This document shows positions 36,181-45,622 of a stretch of DNA of 64,000 bases, one piece after another. This DNA is from JAGPCK01 sp041675505 (lineage in GTDB: Bacteria > Bacteroidota > Bacteroidia > UKL13-3). The DNA is taken from assembly GCA_041675505.1 (NCBI GenBank), contig JBAYTR010000003.1, forward strand, positions 124,001 through 188,000, in the 5' to 3' direction. The position numbers and the translations under genes were made by a program. The notes under the pieces were generated by a model. That model did not search any database and was not told where the DNA came from. It saw only the letters and a list, made by a program, of their open reading frames with translations. The number at the start of each line of letters is the position of its first letter. Position 1 is the stretch's first letter.

Positions 36181-36837
36181 TTATGAGACAATATCATCTC
36201 GGTTGATTTCAGCATAAGCCTTTTCAGTCAAGGCTCCTAGTTCGATATTGCTGAAACGTATACGTTGCAATGCAGTCACATAATTCCCGAGTTTAAAGCA
36301 CATTCTGCGAATCTGTCGATTCATTCCTTGGGTGAGTGTTATTTCAAAAGAGTTTGACCCCAGAGCATATATATCATCAGCCTTGGCCGTTTTGCCTGAT
36401 AGTTCTACTCCGTTTATCATCTCTTTGTAAAATGTTTCATCCGTTTCTTTCTCGAGCGTTACCAAATATTTTTTAGGCACTTTGTTTTCAGGATGAAGCA
36501 ATACATCATGCAGGTGCCCGTCATTGGTAAACAGCAACAAACCCGTTGACGCTTTATCTAACCGGCCCAGATAGTACATGCCGTGCAGTTCATGGGGAAG
36601 GTGTTGAAGTAAATTATCCGGTACGTCTTTGTTATAAGTACATTCCACTCTGGCAGGTTTATGCCACATAAAGTAGCGGTAGGTGTGCGCAATGGAAATC
36701 AGTTCTCCGTTTATTTCCACATCATCATACGGCCCGGTTTTTTCATCGGTATAAATGATTTTGCCATTCAGTTTTACTTTTCCGTTTTGAAATAATTCTT
36801 CAGCAGTCTGATAACTGATGTGCAATTGGTGCACCAT
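36181..36837 (-). CDS. RsuA/RluB-E-F-type rRNA pseudouridine synthase, start uncertain
   Basis: Isomerises a uridine in ribosomal RNA. 218 residues from the ATG at 36837. The catalytic motif GRLDKASTGLLLFTND is intact near residue 92 (catalytic Asp), with PKKYLVTLE and LTQGMNRQIRRMCFKLG downstream, as in the RsuA branch. The N-terminal S4 domain is incomplete from this ATG: it begins inside the first helix (HISYQTAEELFQNGKVKLNGK). The frame is open upstream to a TGA at 36904-36906 and reads plausibly as S4 sequence (VLNYRSKISYR), but contains no ATG, GTG or TTG. Either a rare start codon is used or the N-terminus has been shortened. Target site cannot be told. Confidence 0.85.
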   Translation of the reverse strand: MVHQLHISYQTAEELFQNGKVKLNGKIIYTDEKTGPYDDVEINGELISIAHTYRYFMWHKPARVECTYNKDVPDNLLQHLPHELHGMYYLGRLDKASTGLLLFTNDGHLHDVLLHPENKVPKKYLVTLEKETDETFYKEMINGVELSGKTAKADDIYALGSNSFEITLTQGMNRQIRRMCFKLGNYVTALQRIRFSNIELGALTEKAYAEINRDDIVS

Positions 36838-36872
36838 GCGATATGAAATTTTACTGCGGTAGTTCAGTACTT

Positions 36873-39800
36873 TTATTTTAGTTTGATAATTTTCATGTTC
36901 AACTCAGAAAGATTTTCAAATTCTGCTTTAATGAAATAAATACCGTTGGAGAAATGTGACAACCTTACGAAATGGCTTCCTTTATTTAGAATAAACTTAT
37001 CCATTATTTTACCGTTGATATCAAAAATTGTTAGCGTAGCATCATATTTGGTGCTAATATTTACTCCTTCATTAAATGGATTTGGATAGACGTTTAATAA
37101 GCTACTAGCCGTCAACTGTTCTCGAAAAGAGCTTGGGTCAATGTACCAATACGGGTCAGAATACTGAATACAGCCATTAGATTCTGTTAGTTGTATTTTA
37201 TAAGCAGCGGTTTGTTGTGCCAGATAGCTTGAGCCGTTCGCGCCAGTTATAAGGGTGTCATTTTTATACCACTGGTAGAAGTTGCTTGAAATAGATGAAC
37301 TTAGTAGCTTGTTGTTTTGAATTATCTGTGGCTTTGCAGGCGCGTTTTTTTCAATGATATTTAAACTTGTTGAAAGGGATTGACAGGTTGTATCAGAAGC
37401 ATTTTTTGCAATAACATTATAGTTGCCCGGTTGTTGAATGAATACGCTGTCAGAATGACTGTTGTTAAACGTGTTTAAAAAAGACACGGAATTCCGTGCC
37501 CAATTATACGTGCAGGCGGTATCAGACTTTGCTGTTAGAAGTAAACTGTCATTTGAACAAAAAGAGTTTTGCATTGACAGTAGTTGAACTGATGGCTTTT
37601 TGTATTGATTAATGATTATAGTGTCTGAATATACAGAACATGACAAGTCAGGGTCGGTGCGATGTAAATAGTAACTTCCTGGTGTTGTTACAGCAAGCTC
37701 TACTGATGATTCCATTAATAGATAGTTGTTTTTATACCACTTATAGATAAATGGGAAAGTATTGTATGCAGTATCACGAAGGTGAACAGGCGTGTTTCCG
37801 CAAACGGAATTAGCACTTTTAGCAACAACAAGAAATTTATTGTCATACACATAAATATTTTGAATTGAAGTATCAACGCACCCTATATTTCTTGAAATAA
37901 GTTTTACATTATGTATGGTTGTATTATTGTCGGCTAAAAAAGTGACATTTGAGTCAGTAGACTGAGAGTTGTCGGGCAGCAACCATTTTCTTAGTGCAGG
38001 TATGCTGTTAATGCTCCGGTCAGTAAAATTGAAAATCATATTTTCATTACATTTTACAGAATCATCTGTGTAAATATTGGATATAACAGGAGTGCTAATT
38101 GAGATAGGTGTGCTCTGAATTCCCTGAATTAAACCCAGAGAAGGGCTTACTACATCTAGCCTGATCCTGTATTTGTTACTGTAAGATGTAATTGAAGGTA
38201 GAACGGCTTTTATAGTTCCTGAAGTTGAGACAGATTTATTTATTCTGATGAGATTAGTTCCGTTTCCGCTATTAGGCCAGGCTCCGATGTTGTTACTTAA
38301 ATTCAAAGCGTATTCTACAGTATCAGACACTGGCACGTCACACACAAAAGAAATAGTTATTGAATCTCCAGAGCAATAGTCATTTTTTGTAATACTGTCA
38401 ATAACAGGACCGGCATAGGTTTTTGCAGAATAATGTGTGACGTTTTCAACATCATATACGGCATCATAATTACTCCCGTTATACTCAAATAGCGCAAAGT
38501 GATAAGTTGTATTAGGCAGTAACTGCTGTAGCATGGTAAAAGTATCAGTACCAAAATATGCAACAGAAGAGTTTCCTCCCATATATCTAAATTTCACATA
38601 TTCCGGTCCGTGCATTGGCTTCATGTTAACGGGCCCGTTAGCCGAATAAAGAAGCAGGTATTTGTCACAATTTTTTTTGTTCCATGAAATGTGCAGGGTA
38701 TTGTTTGTTTTTTTAGTTACTGCAACGTCATTGGCTATTGCACCGGGAGGGCTGAGGGAAGTAAGTTGCCCGAAGTTGTAGCTGCTCAAAACGATTCTCC
38801 CTACAGAAGCAAACTTAGTATATGATGGCGGTACAACATCTAAGGCTCCCGAATTACTCAAAGCATATCCAAATTGTCGATACCAGTTTTCACCTGCATC
38901 ATCGGAAAAATACACCTCCATTAATGTTTGTAGCCCTAGTATTTCAGGTAAATACATCCAAACATGTTTGTGGTCTAGTTTTTTAAATCTTAAATGAATT
39001 GATCGCTGTGATAAACTTGTCACAATAGGTCCGGAAGTACTTAATTCTTTCCAGGTAATGCCTCTATTAGTTGATTTGTACACATAGTTATGAAGAGCAT
39101 CATTTATTCGGGTCATTAGTATGGTTGAGTCATCTAAAAGGCAGAATGAGCTGATGCTTGTGCCTGAAAGGCTATTGGATACAGCTATGGAATCCCATGT
39201 GTTGCCGCTATTGAAGGATCTGAAGAATTTGTTTGCCGCTGAATCATTTCGAATGCCGAAAATAATGTTACCGGTTTTGTCTATTTCAAAATTATCAATA
39301 CGACTATTGATGTTTAACTTATTCCAAGTGTCTCCAAAGTTACCTGTTGAATAAAGTTCACCATTTCCGCAGAGCACATAACCTTTGTCTTCGACAAATT
39401 CGAAATTGTAAATCGAGTTTTTATTCTTACATGGGCAATTGGATAATTTCTGCCAAGTATTTCCCGAATCAATAGATCTGTAAACAGAGCTATCATAACT
39501 CACAATAAAGAGTTTTCTATTTGACGCTTTTGCAATTTTTTCTGCATTTACGAAAACACCAGGCAATTGCGTCCAACTGCTTCCTCCGTTTATAGTATTG
39601 TAGAGTTGCATGCTTAAAAGCATAAATCCTTTTGAGGGTGTTGTGAACTTAATATCGCTTGCCCACGGCCCGCTGTTAAACAAAGGATTGTTGCTCATAA
39701 CGCCATTGAGTACAGTCCAGTTTGTTCCATTGAGTGTTTGAATGGCCATACCAGAATGTCCCACCATGTAACCTTTGCTGGCACTAAAGAAGTGCATGCC

Positions 39801-40661
39801 ATACAGATTTCCCGAGGAAGAATAAGTATGAGTGGTCCATGTCGTTCCTCCGTTAACAGATTTGGCAATGATACCTCCTTTGCAAGCCAGGAAAACGGAA
39901 GTATCGTTGGCATATTCCATTCTGTATGCGTAATGACTAATTCCGTTAAGATTTGAAACGCTTGAACTTGTTACGACTGTTGAGTCATATCTTACACAGG
40001 TTAAAGACAGCAGGTTATTTGAAATCATACTGCCCTTATTCATGGTTAGAAAGTGTGCAGTTGAAATATTCAGATTGTTATTGTTGCTGTGATTAACCCA
40101 TGTTGTTCCGCCATTTGTGGTTTTGAGTAATGCCCCGTTTCTGAAAACAATTAATCCTTCCGAGGGGCTAAAAAATCGGACATATACGGCATCCTGACCA
40201 CTTTGAGAAGCGATAGTGCGTTTTTGCCAGGTTAAGCCTCCGTTTTGAGTGCTGTATATTTCGCCTTTGTTGCCGCAAACCCATCCGTCTGTACTATTGT
40301 AAAAGTGGATATAATTAAAGCTTTCATTGCTGCCCACTTTTTTAGATGTCCAGTTTACCCCAGAATCTGACGACAAAGATATATAGCCTGAGTTGCCACA
40401 GGAATAATATAAGCCTTGAGTGAAATTTACGCAATTAAAATTTTGATATGTTCCGTTTTGTTTTGCAGTCTGCCAGGTTTGTCCTGAATCTGTGGTATAT
40501 GATATATATCCCCATTCTCCTATCACAACACCTCTGTGGTTTATAAAATGAATGTCAGCTAAGCCATTTATACCAAATGTTGGACAAACGGGTTGCCATT
40601 GGGAATGTGTGTTTAAAGTAAGTAAGATTAAAACGCAAGATGTAAGGATGAAGTTTTTCAT
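36873..40661 (-). CDS. T9SS type A-sorted exported protein with YCF48/BNR-like repeats
   Basis: 1262 residues from the ATG at 40661 (a TTG 15 nt upstream is less likely). The signal peptide (MKNFILTSCVLILLTLNTHSQ) is clear. The N-terminal half (about 25-620) carries repeats of the photosystem-assembly YCF48/BNR type: TTDSGQTWQT, SSDSGVNWTS, TTNGGTTWVNH, SVNGGTTWTTH, NTINGGSSWTQL and SIDSGNTWQKL, consistent with a beta-propeller. A fibronectin III-like stretch (about 640-750) and several Ig-like domains follow. The end is a type A sorting signal: NVYPNPFNEGVNISTKY, FDINGKIMDKF, HFSNGIYFIKAEF. It is probably surface-bound or released; ligand unknown. Confidence 0.88.
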   Translation of the reverse strand: MKNFILTSCVLILLTLNTHSQWQPVCPTFGINGLADIHFINHRGVVIGEWGYISYTTDSGQTWQTAKQNGTYQNFNCVNFTQGLYYSCGNSGYISLSSDSGVNWTSKKVGSNESFNYIHFYNSTDGWVCGNKGEIYSTQNGGLTWQKRTIASQSGQDAVYVRFFSPSEGLIVFRNGALLKTTNGGTTWVNHSNNNNLNISTAHFLTMNKGSMISNNLLSLTCVRYDSTVVTSSSVSNLNGISHYAYRMEYANDTSVFLACKGGIIAKSVNGGTTWTTHTYSSSGNLYGMHFFSASKGYMVGHSGMAIQTLNGTNWTVLNGVMSNNPLFNSGPWASDIKFTTPSKGFMLLSMQLYNTINGGSSWTQLPGVFVNAEKIAKASNRKLFIVSYDSSVYRSIDSGNTWQKLSNCPCKNKNSIYNFEFVEDKGYVLCGNGELYSTGNFGDTWNKLNINSRIDNFEIDKTGNIIFGIRNDSAANKFFRSFNSGNTWDSIAVSNSLSGTSISSFCLLDDSTILMTRINDALHNYVYKSTNRGITWKELSTSGPIVTSLSQRSIHLRFKKLDHKHVWMYLPEILGLQTLMEVYFSDDAGENWYRQFGYALSNSGALDVVPPSYTKFASVGRIVLSSYNFGQLTSLSPPGAIANDVAVTKKTNNTLHISWNKKNCDKYLLLYSANGPVNMKPMHGPEYVKFRYMGGNSSVAYFGTDTFTMLQQLLPNTTYHFALFEYNGSNYDAVYDVENVTHYSAKTYAGPVIDSITKNDYCSGDSITISFVCDVPVSDTVEYALNLSNNIGAWPNSGNGTNLIRINKSVSTSGTIKAVLPSITSYSNKYRIRLDVVSPSLGLIQGIQSTPISISTPVISNIYTDDSVKCNENMIFNFTDRSINSIPALRKWLLPDNSQSTDSNVTFLADNNTTIHNVKLISRNIGCVDTSIQNIYVYDNKFLVVAKSANSVCGNTPVHLRDTAYNTFPFIYKWYKNNYLLMESSVELAVTTPGSYYLHRTDPDLSCSVYSDTIIINQYKKPSVQLLSMQNSFCSNDSLLLTAKSDTACTYNWARNSVSFLNTFNNSHSDSVFIQQPGNYNVIAKNASDTTCQSLSTSLNIIEKNAPAKPQIIQNNKLLSSSISSNFYQWYKNDTLITGANGSSYLAQQTAAYKIQLTESNGCIQYSDPYWYIDPSSFREQLTASSLLNVYPNPFNEGVNISTKYDATLTIFDINGKIMDKFILNKGSHFVRLSHFSNGIYFIKAEFENLSELNMKIIKLK

Positions 40662-40719
40662 TACTGTTTTTAACAAATAAACTGTAAAATTACACTTTAT
40701 TTACTATACAACAAATTAC

Positions 40720-41997
40720 ATGACCAACCGCAGAGAATTTCTTAAAATGAGCACAACCGCTTTAGGAGCTTTGGTAGTTCCCCCATTTCCGGAAGTTGAC
40801 ATACCCGCTGCCATAAAATCAAACGGCAAAAATGTGGTAGAAGATGAAGCTTTTTGGAAAATGGTTAGGGAACAGTTTCCGTTAGCTAAAGATAGAATTT
40901 ATCTGAACAATGGTACTATGGGACCATCCCCTTATCCGGTAATTGAGATGGTAAGAAAAACCATGATGGATGTGGATGTAAACGGTAACTACGGTGGCTG
41001 GGAACAAACCGCTAGCCGATTGGCCAAGTTTCTTCACGTAAAGGAAGAGGAAATTGCCCTCACACATAATGTGACTGATGGTATTAATATTGTTTGCTGG
41101 GGATTGCCTTTGAAAAGAGGAGATGAGGTTATCATCACTACGCACGAGCATGTGGGCAACGCTTTCCCTTGGCTTACACGAGCAAAGCTGCACGGACTAA
41201 CCTTAAAAACATTTACACCCGGCTTTACTGCTGCCGAAACACTTTCACGTATTGAAGCATTGATAACTAAGAAAACGCGGGTAATTGCAGTACCTCACAT
41301 TCCTTGCACTGCCGGACAGGTGTTGCCTGCCAAAGAAATATGTGCATTAGGCAAATCAAAAGGCTTATTTGTTTTTCTGGATGGAGCACATGGGCCGGGT
41401 ATGTTGGATTTAAATATCAGTGAGCTGGGTTGCGACTTCTATGCGAGTTGTACTCACAAGTGGATGCTGGGGCCAAAAGGCACGGCCTTTCTGTATGTGA
41501 AAAAAGAAATGCAGGATATTTTACAAGCCTATCATGTGGGTGGAGGTTCCGACAATGCGAAGTGGAACATGATGATGAACCCGCCTGAAATGGGCGATTA
41601 TGCATCAACGGCTCACAAATATTATTACGGTACGCAAAGCTCAGCCTTGTACGCGGGAGTTGTTGCAGCAATTGATTTTATAGAGAGCATAGGGTTGCAA
41701 AACGTTACTCAACGTATACATAATTTATCCGGTCATTTTCAAAATGAACTATTGCAGTTAGGCGAGGGTAAAGTGGAAATGGTTACACCTGTTGAAGCAA
41801 AATCACGCGCTGGTGTTATTGCGTTTAAACTTAAAAATGTGGCCTATGATAAGTTTTACCAACTGGCATCGGAGAATAAAATACGTATACGTATGGTTCC
41901 TGAAAATGGTTTAAACTTAATTCGGGTATCGAGTCATATTTATAATAACAAAACAGAACTGGACAGTTTGCTTGAGCTTATTCGTAAACACGCTTAG
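40720..41997 (+). CDS. Tat-exported aminotransferase class V family protein
   Basis: 425 residues, fold type I PLP enzyme related to cysteine desulfurases and isopenicillin-N epimerase. The N-terminus, MTNRREFLKMSTTALGALVV, is a twin-arginine signal (NRREFLK), so a folded, PLP-loaded enzyme is probably exported. The PLP lysine is in SCTHKWMLGPKG (about residues 245-256). The cofactor Asp/His region is FLDGAHGPG and the substrate-side LNNGTMGPSP is near residue 65. Catalytic residues look complete. Reaction unknown: the group includes lyases, epimerases and desulfurases. It is divergent from the T9SS gene at 36873-40661 with 58 bases between starts. Confidence 0.88.
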   Translation: MTNRREFLKMSTTALGALVVPPFPEVDIPAAIKSNGKNVVEDEAFWKMVREQFPLAKDRIYLNNGTMGPSPYPVIEMVRKTMMDVDVNGNYGGWEQTASRLAKFLHVKEEEIALTHNVTDGINIVCWGLPLKRGDEVIITTHEHVGNAFPWLTRAKLHGLTLKTFTPGFTAAETLSRIEALITKKTRVIAVPHIPCTAGQVLPAKEICALGKSKGLFVFLDGAHGPGMLDLNISELGCDFYASCTHKWMLGPKGTAFLYVKKEMQDILQAYHVGGGSDNAKWNMMMNPPEMGDYASTAHKYYYGTQSSALYAGVVAAIDFIESIGLQNVTQRIHNLSGHFQNELLQLGEGKVEMVTPVEAKSRAGVIAFKLKNVAYDKFYQLASENKIRIRMVPENGLNLIRVSSHIYNNKTELDSLLELIRKHA

Positions 41998-41998
41998 T

Positions 41999-42589
41999 TT
42001 ACTCCAGTTCCATTATTTTAATGGTGATTTGGTGGGGCGCCATTTCATCACCCCCGAAGAACGGGAACAAACGGTAACGTTTTCCATTGGTATCAGCGCA
42101 ACCGCGTTCCATTTCATGCACCTTGCCATTGAGGTTAAAAATATATTTTTCACCGCTAATCTGTATGCTGCAACTGTGTTCATCGCCAAGGGTTACGGCT
42201 CCCATCTCATGAAAGGTAAGGGTGCTGTTTTTGTAGCAGTAAGCAAACAATCGGAGTGAATCATCAGACCAACGCCAGCCAAATCGTGCGCTTTGGGTGT
42301 GGTGTTCCGTTCCGCAGTCAGAGAAACCATATAGCTTATTAATGTCTATCTGATTTCCCGGATCAACAGTGCTGTATATGGCAGAACTGTCAAACATTAC
42401 CTTAAATTTTAATTCGGTAGTTTTTACCTCACTGGTCACAGATCCGGTATACTGTTGCCCTTCTTTTATAATGTAAGTTTTGTATTCGTTTTTGTGCGGC
42501 TCCAAACTAACATAGTCTTCGAGTTCTTTGTCGCATGCTGTAGTGACAACAAGCAATGAAAAGAGTAGGGTGAGCGTATTAAGTTTCAT
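41999..42589 (-). CDS. putative lipoprotein, unknown function
   Basis: 196 residues from the ATG at 42589 (MKLNTLTLLFSLLVVTTAC). The lipobox Val-Thr-Thr-Ala-Cys puts the lipidated residue at Cys19. The mature protein has KEYKTYIIKEG-like polar sequence and recurrent strands with Cys at SDCGTEHHTQSARFGWRWSDD, GDEHSCSIQ and ERGCADTNGKRYRLFPFFGG, possibly disulfide-linked. No family is recognised. It converges on the aminotransferase gene with one base between the stops and is divergent from polA. Confidence 0.72.
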   Translation of the reverse strand: MKLNTLTLLFSLLVVTTACDKELEDYVSLEPHKNEYKTYIIKEGQQYTGSVTSEVKTTELKFKVMFDSSAIYSTVDPGNQIDINKLYGFSDCGTEHHTQSARFGWRWSDDSLRLFAYCYKNSTLTFHEMGAVTLGDEHSCSIQISGEKYIFNLNGKVHEMERGCADTNGKRYRLFPFFGGDEMAPHQITIKIMELE

Positions 42590-42781
42590 AAATTCAGTTG
42601 GTTTGTATGACAAATTTGGTAAAAATAGTTGAAAAATCTACTATTCATACTTACGAAAACAATACCACCCCGGATGTGCAGCATTGTTTTTAGTTAAATT
42701 TTTTGATTGGAACGATAAATATTTCATGGTGAGATACCTTCGGTTTACATAACTTGCCCTTCCTATTTTGAAGGTCAGAAA

Positions 42782-45622
42782 ATGAAGACACTAAATGACA
42801 AAAGACTTTTCTTACTGGATGGCATGGCCCTGGTTTACCGCGCTTACTTTGCTTTCAGTCAGAACCCCCGCATAACATCTTACGGGTTTAATACCTCAGC
42901 TATTTTTGGCTATGTAAATACAGTGCTTGACTTGTTGAAGCGTGAAAAACCCACGCATATCGGGGTGTCATTTGATACCTCAGTACCTACCGCGCGGCAT
43001 GAGGAGTATGAACTTTACAAAGCACACCGTGATGAACAGCCCGAGGACATTACCAAGGCCCTTCCGTACATCATGAAAATTACGCAGGCCATGCGCATTC
43101 CCATTCTCATTCGTGATGGGTTTGAAGCAGATGATATTATTGGTACATTGGCTAAAAAAGCAGAGCAGAAAGGCTACGATGTGTACATGATGACGCCTGA
43201 TAAGGATTTTGCACAACTGGTGAGTGAGCACATTTTTATATACAAACCTGCCCGCATGGGAAATGATTTTGAAATTATGGGTGTGCCTGAGGTGTTGCAA
43301 AAGTGGAGCATCACAGAGGTAAAACAGGTGATAGACATTTTAGGCATGTGGGGCGATGCGGTAGATAATATACCGGGCATACCGGGCATTGGTGAAAAAA
43401 CAGCCAAAACTTTGGTACAGAAATACGGCAGCATGGAAGGCTTGTATGAACATGTGCATGAACTAAAAGGCAAGCAGAAAGAGAATGTAGAAAATAACAG
43501 GGAGCAGGCATTTTTAAGTAAACGACTGGCTACTATTGATATCAATGTCCCCATTGATTTGGTAGAAGAAGATTTGCTGCTTGAAGAACCGGATAGAGAA
43601 GAAGTGGAAAAACTTTTTGCCGAACTCGAGTTTAAAACCATGGCCAAAAGACTATTCAGCAATGAGCCCCAGAACAGTGCTATAGAGAGCAAAGCTGCGG
43701 GTTCTCAAGCCGGAACGTTTGATTTGTTTAATCAGGGAGCATTGGAAGGAACGGCTGCGGCAATTGAAAGTACAGCGGTTTCGGTTGAAGCAGCAGAGGT
43801 TAGCCCTCAGGCTACTATACACACTACCCCACATGAATATATTTTAGTTGAGGGAGAGGCAGCACTTCAAAATCTGTTGCAGGAGCTTTTACAGCAAAAA
43901 GAAATTTGTTTTGACACAGAAACCTCAAGTCTGGATAAAATAGATAACGATATTGTAGGCTTTAGTTTTAGTTACAAAGCCCACCACGGTTATTATATTC
44001 CTTGCCCTTCTGATTATGCAGAGGCTAAAAAAATATTATCGGTTTTTCAACCGGTTTTTGAAAGTGGAAGCATCACCAAGATATGCCAGAACATTAAATA
44101 CGACTGGAGCATTTTAAAACTCTACGGACTTACGCTTAAAGGTCCTTTGTTTGATACTATGCTGGCTCATTACTTGATAGAGCCCGACTTGCGTCATGGG
44201 ATGGATTACCTCTCGGGTATATACCTGCACTATGAGCCGGTGAGCATTGAAGAGTTGATTGGCAAAAAAGGTAAGAATCAATTGAGCATGCGCGATGTGC
44301 CTTTGGAAAAAATAAAAGAGTATGCTGCTGAGGATACAGACATCACTTTTCAGTTGAAGCAAAAACTGGAGCCCGAGTTGAAAGAGCGTGAAGCAGAAAA
44401 ACTTTTATATGAACTGGAACAGCCCCTGGTGCCCGTGCTGGCCGATATGGAGGCGGAAGGTGTTAGAATTAATAAGCAATTTTTGAATGATTATTCAGTT
44501 GAACTGCAAACGGAAATTGCGCAATTGGAAAAACGTATTCTTGAACTGGCCGGAGTTAATTTTAATATCTCATCACCTAAGCAATTGGGCGAAGTGTTGT
44601 TTGACCACCTGAAGCTTGATCCTAAAGCCAAAAAGACAAAAACCGGGCAATACCAAACGGGTGAGGATGTGTTGCAGGGCTTGAGTGAACATGAGATTGT
44701 ACGTTGTATTTTAGAGATTCGTCAGTTGCAAAAGTTAAAATCAACCTACGTAGATTCTTTGCCTGAATTGATTAATGCAACCACAGGTAGGGTGCATACT
44801 TCTTTTAATCAGGCAGTGGCTGCAACAGGCCGTTTGAGTTCGAATAACCCCAATTTACAAAACATACCTATCCGAACTGATAAGGGACGTGAGGTACGTA
44901 AAGCGTTCATTGCCCGAAATGAAGAATATGTGTTGTTGAGTGCAGATTATTCCCAGATTGAATTACGTATTGTGGCCTCTATTTCAGAGGAAGAAAATAT
45001 GATTACTGCCTTTAAGCAAGGTTTGGATATTCACACGGCCACCGCAGCAAAAGTATATGGTGTGAGTGTGGAAGAAGTAACCTCACAGCAACGCAGAAAC
45101 GCTAAAGCCGTCAACTTCGGAATTATTTACGGGCAGTCGGCTTTCGGGTTATCGCAAAGTTTGGGAATACCACGTAAGGAAGCGGCAACAATTATTGAAG
45201 AGTACTTTAAGCAGTACCCCAGCATTAAAAGTTACATGAACAACACCATCAACTTTGCAAAAGAACATGGGTATGTACAAACCTTGATGGGCAGAAGACG
45301 TTACTTGCGCGACATCAATTCAGCCAACTTTACCGTACGTGGTTTTGCTGAACGAAATGCCATTAATGCTCCCATACAGGGAAGCGCTGCTGATATGATA
45401 AAAGTGGCCATGATCAAAATTCATGAGCGCATGCAAAAGGAAACTAACCTGAAATCAAAAATGATTTTACAGGTGCATGACGAGTTATTATTTGATGTAC
45501 ACAAAACAGAAATTGAGCACATGAAAGCATTGGTGAAAGAAGAGATGGAAGGTGCCATGTCACTTAAAGTCCCTGTTGTAGCAGAGGCAGGAGTGGGCGA
45601 CAACTGGCTGGAAGCGCACTAA
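42782..45622 (+). CDS. polA: DNA polymerase I
   Basis: 946 residues with all three domains. 5'-3' exonuclease (about 1-290): LLDGMALVYRAYFA, GFEADDIIGTLA and the helix-hairpin-helix GIPGIGEKTAKTLV. 3'-5' proofreading exonuclease (about 350-535) with its metal ligands: CFDTETSSLD, ICQNIKYDWSIL, YAAEDTDITFQL. The polymerase domain (about 560-946) holds motif A LLSADYSQIELRI, motif B RRNAKAVNFGIIYGQS and motif C QVHDELLFDV. A Ser/Ala/Glu-rich linker of about 60 residues joins the first two domains. Proofreading appears active, unlike some PolA. The last four bases overlap the convergent MBL gene. Confidence 0.97.
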   Translation: MKTLNDKRLFLLDGMALVYRAYFAFSQNPRITSYGFNTSAIFGYVNTVLDLLKREKPTHIGVSFDTSVPTARHEEYELYKAHRDEQPEDITKALPYIMKITQAMRIPILIRDGFEADDIIGTLAKKAEQKGYDVYMMTPDKDFAQLVSEHIFIYKPARMGNDFEIMGVPEVLQKWSITEVKQVIDILGMWGDAVDNIPGIPGIGEKTAKTLVQKYGSMEGLYEHVHELKGKQKENVENNREQAFLSKRLATIDINVPIDLVEEDLLLEEPDREEVEKLFAELEFKTMAKRLFSNEPQNSAIESKAAGSQAGTFDLFNQGALEGTAAAIESTAVSVEAAEVSPQATIHTTPHEYILVEGEAALQNLLQELLQQKEICFDTETSSLDKIDNDIVGFSFSYKAHHGYYIPCPSDYAEAKKILSVFQPVFESGSITKICQNIKYDWSILKLYGLTLKGPLFDTMLAHYLIEPDLRHGMDYLSGIYLHYEPVSIEELIGKKGKNQLSMRDVPLEKIKEYAAEDTDITFQLKQKLEPELKEREAEKLLYELEQPLVPVLADMEAEGVRINKQFLNDYSVELQTEIAQLEKRILELAGVNFNISSPKQLGEVLFDHLKLDPKAKKTKTGQYQTGEDVLQGLSEHEIVRCILEIRQLQKLKSTYVDSLPELINATTGRVHTSFNQAVAATGRLSSNNPNLQNIPIRTDKGREVRKAFIARNEEYVLLSADYSQIELRIVASISEEENMITAFKQGLDIHTATAAKVYGVSVEEVTSQQRRNAKAVNFGIIYGQSAFGLSQSLGIPRKEAATIIEEYFKQYPSIKSYMNNTINFAKEHGYVQTLMGRRRYLRDINSANFTVRGFAERNAINAPIQGSAADMIKVAMIKIHERMQKETNLKSKMILQVHDELLFDVHKTEIEHMKALVKEEMEGAMSLKVPVVAEAGVGDNWLEAH

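Noticed and set aside
43174..43692. 172-codon antisense frame within polA
   Set aside because: Low-complexity Ser/Cys-rich translation opposite a conserved exonuclease domain; a by-product of codon use.
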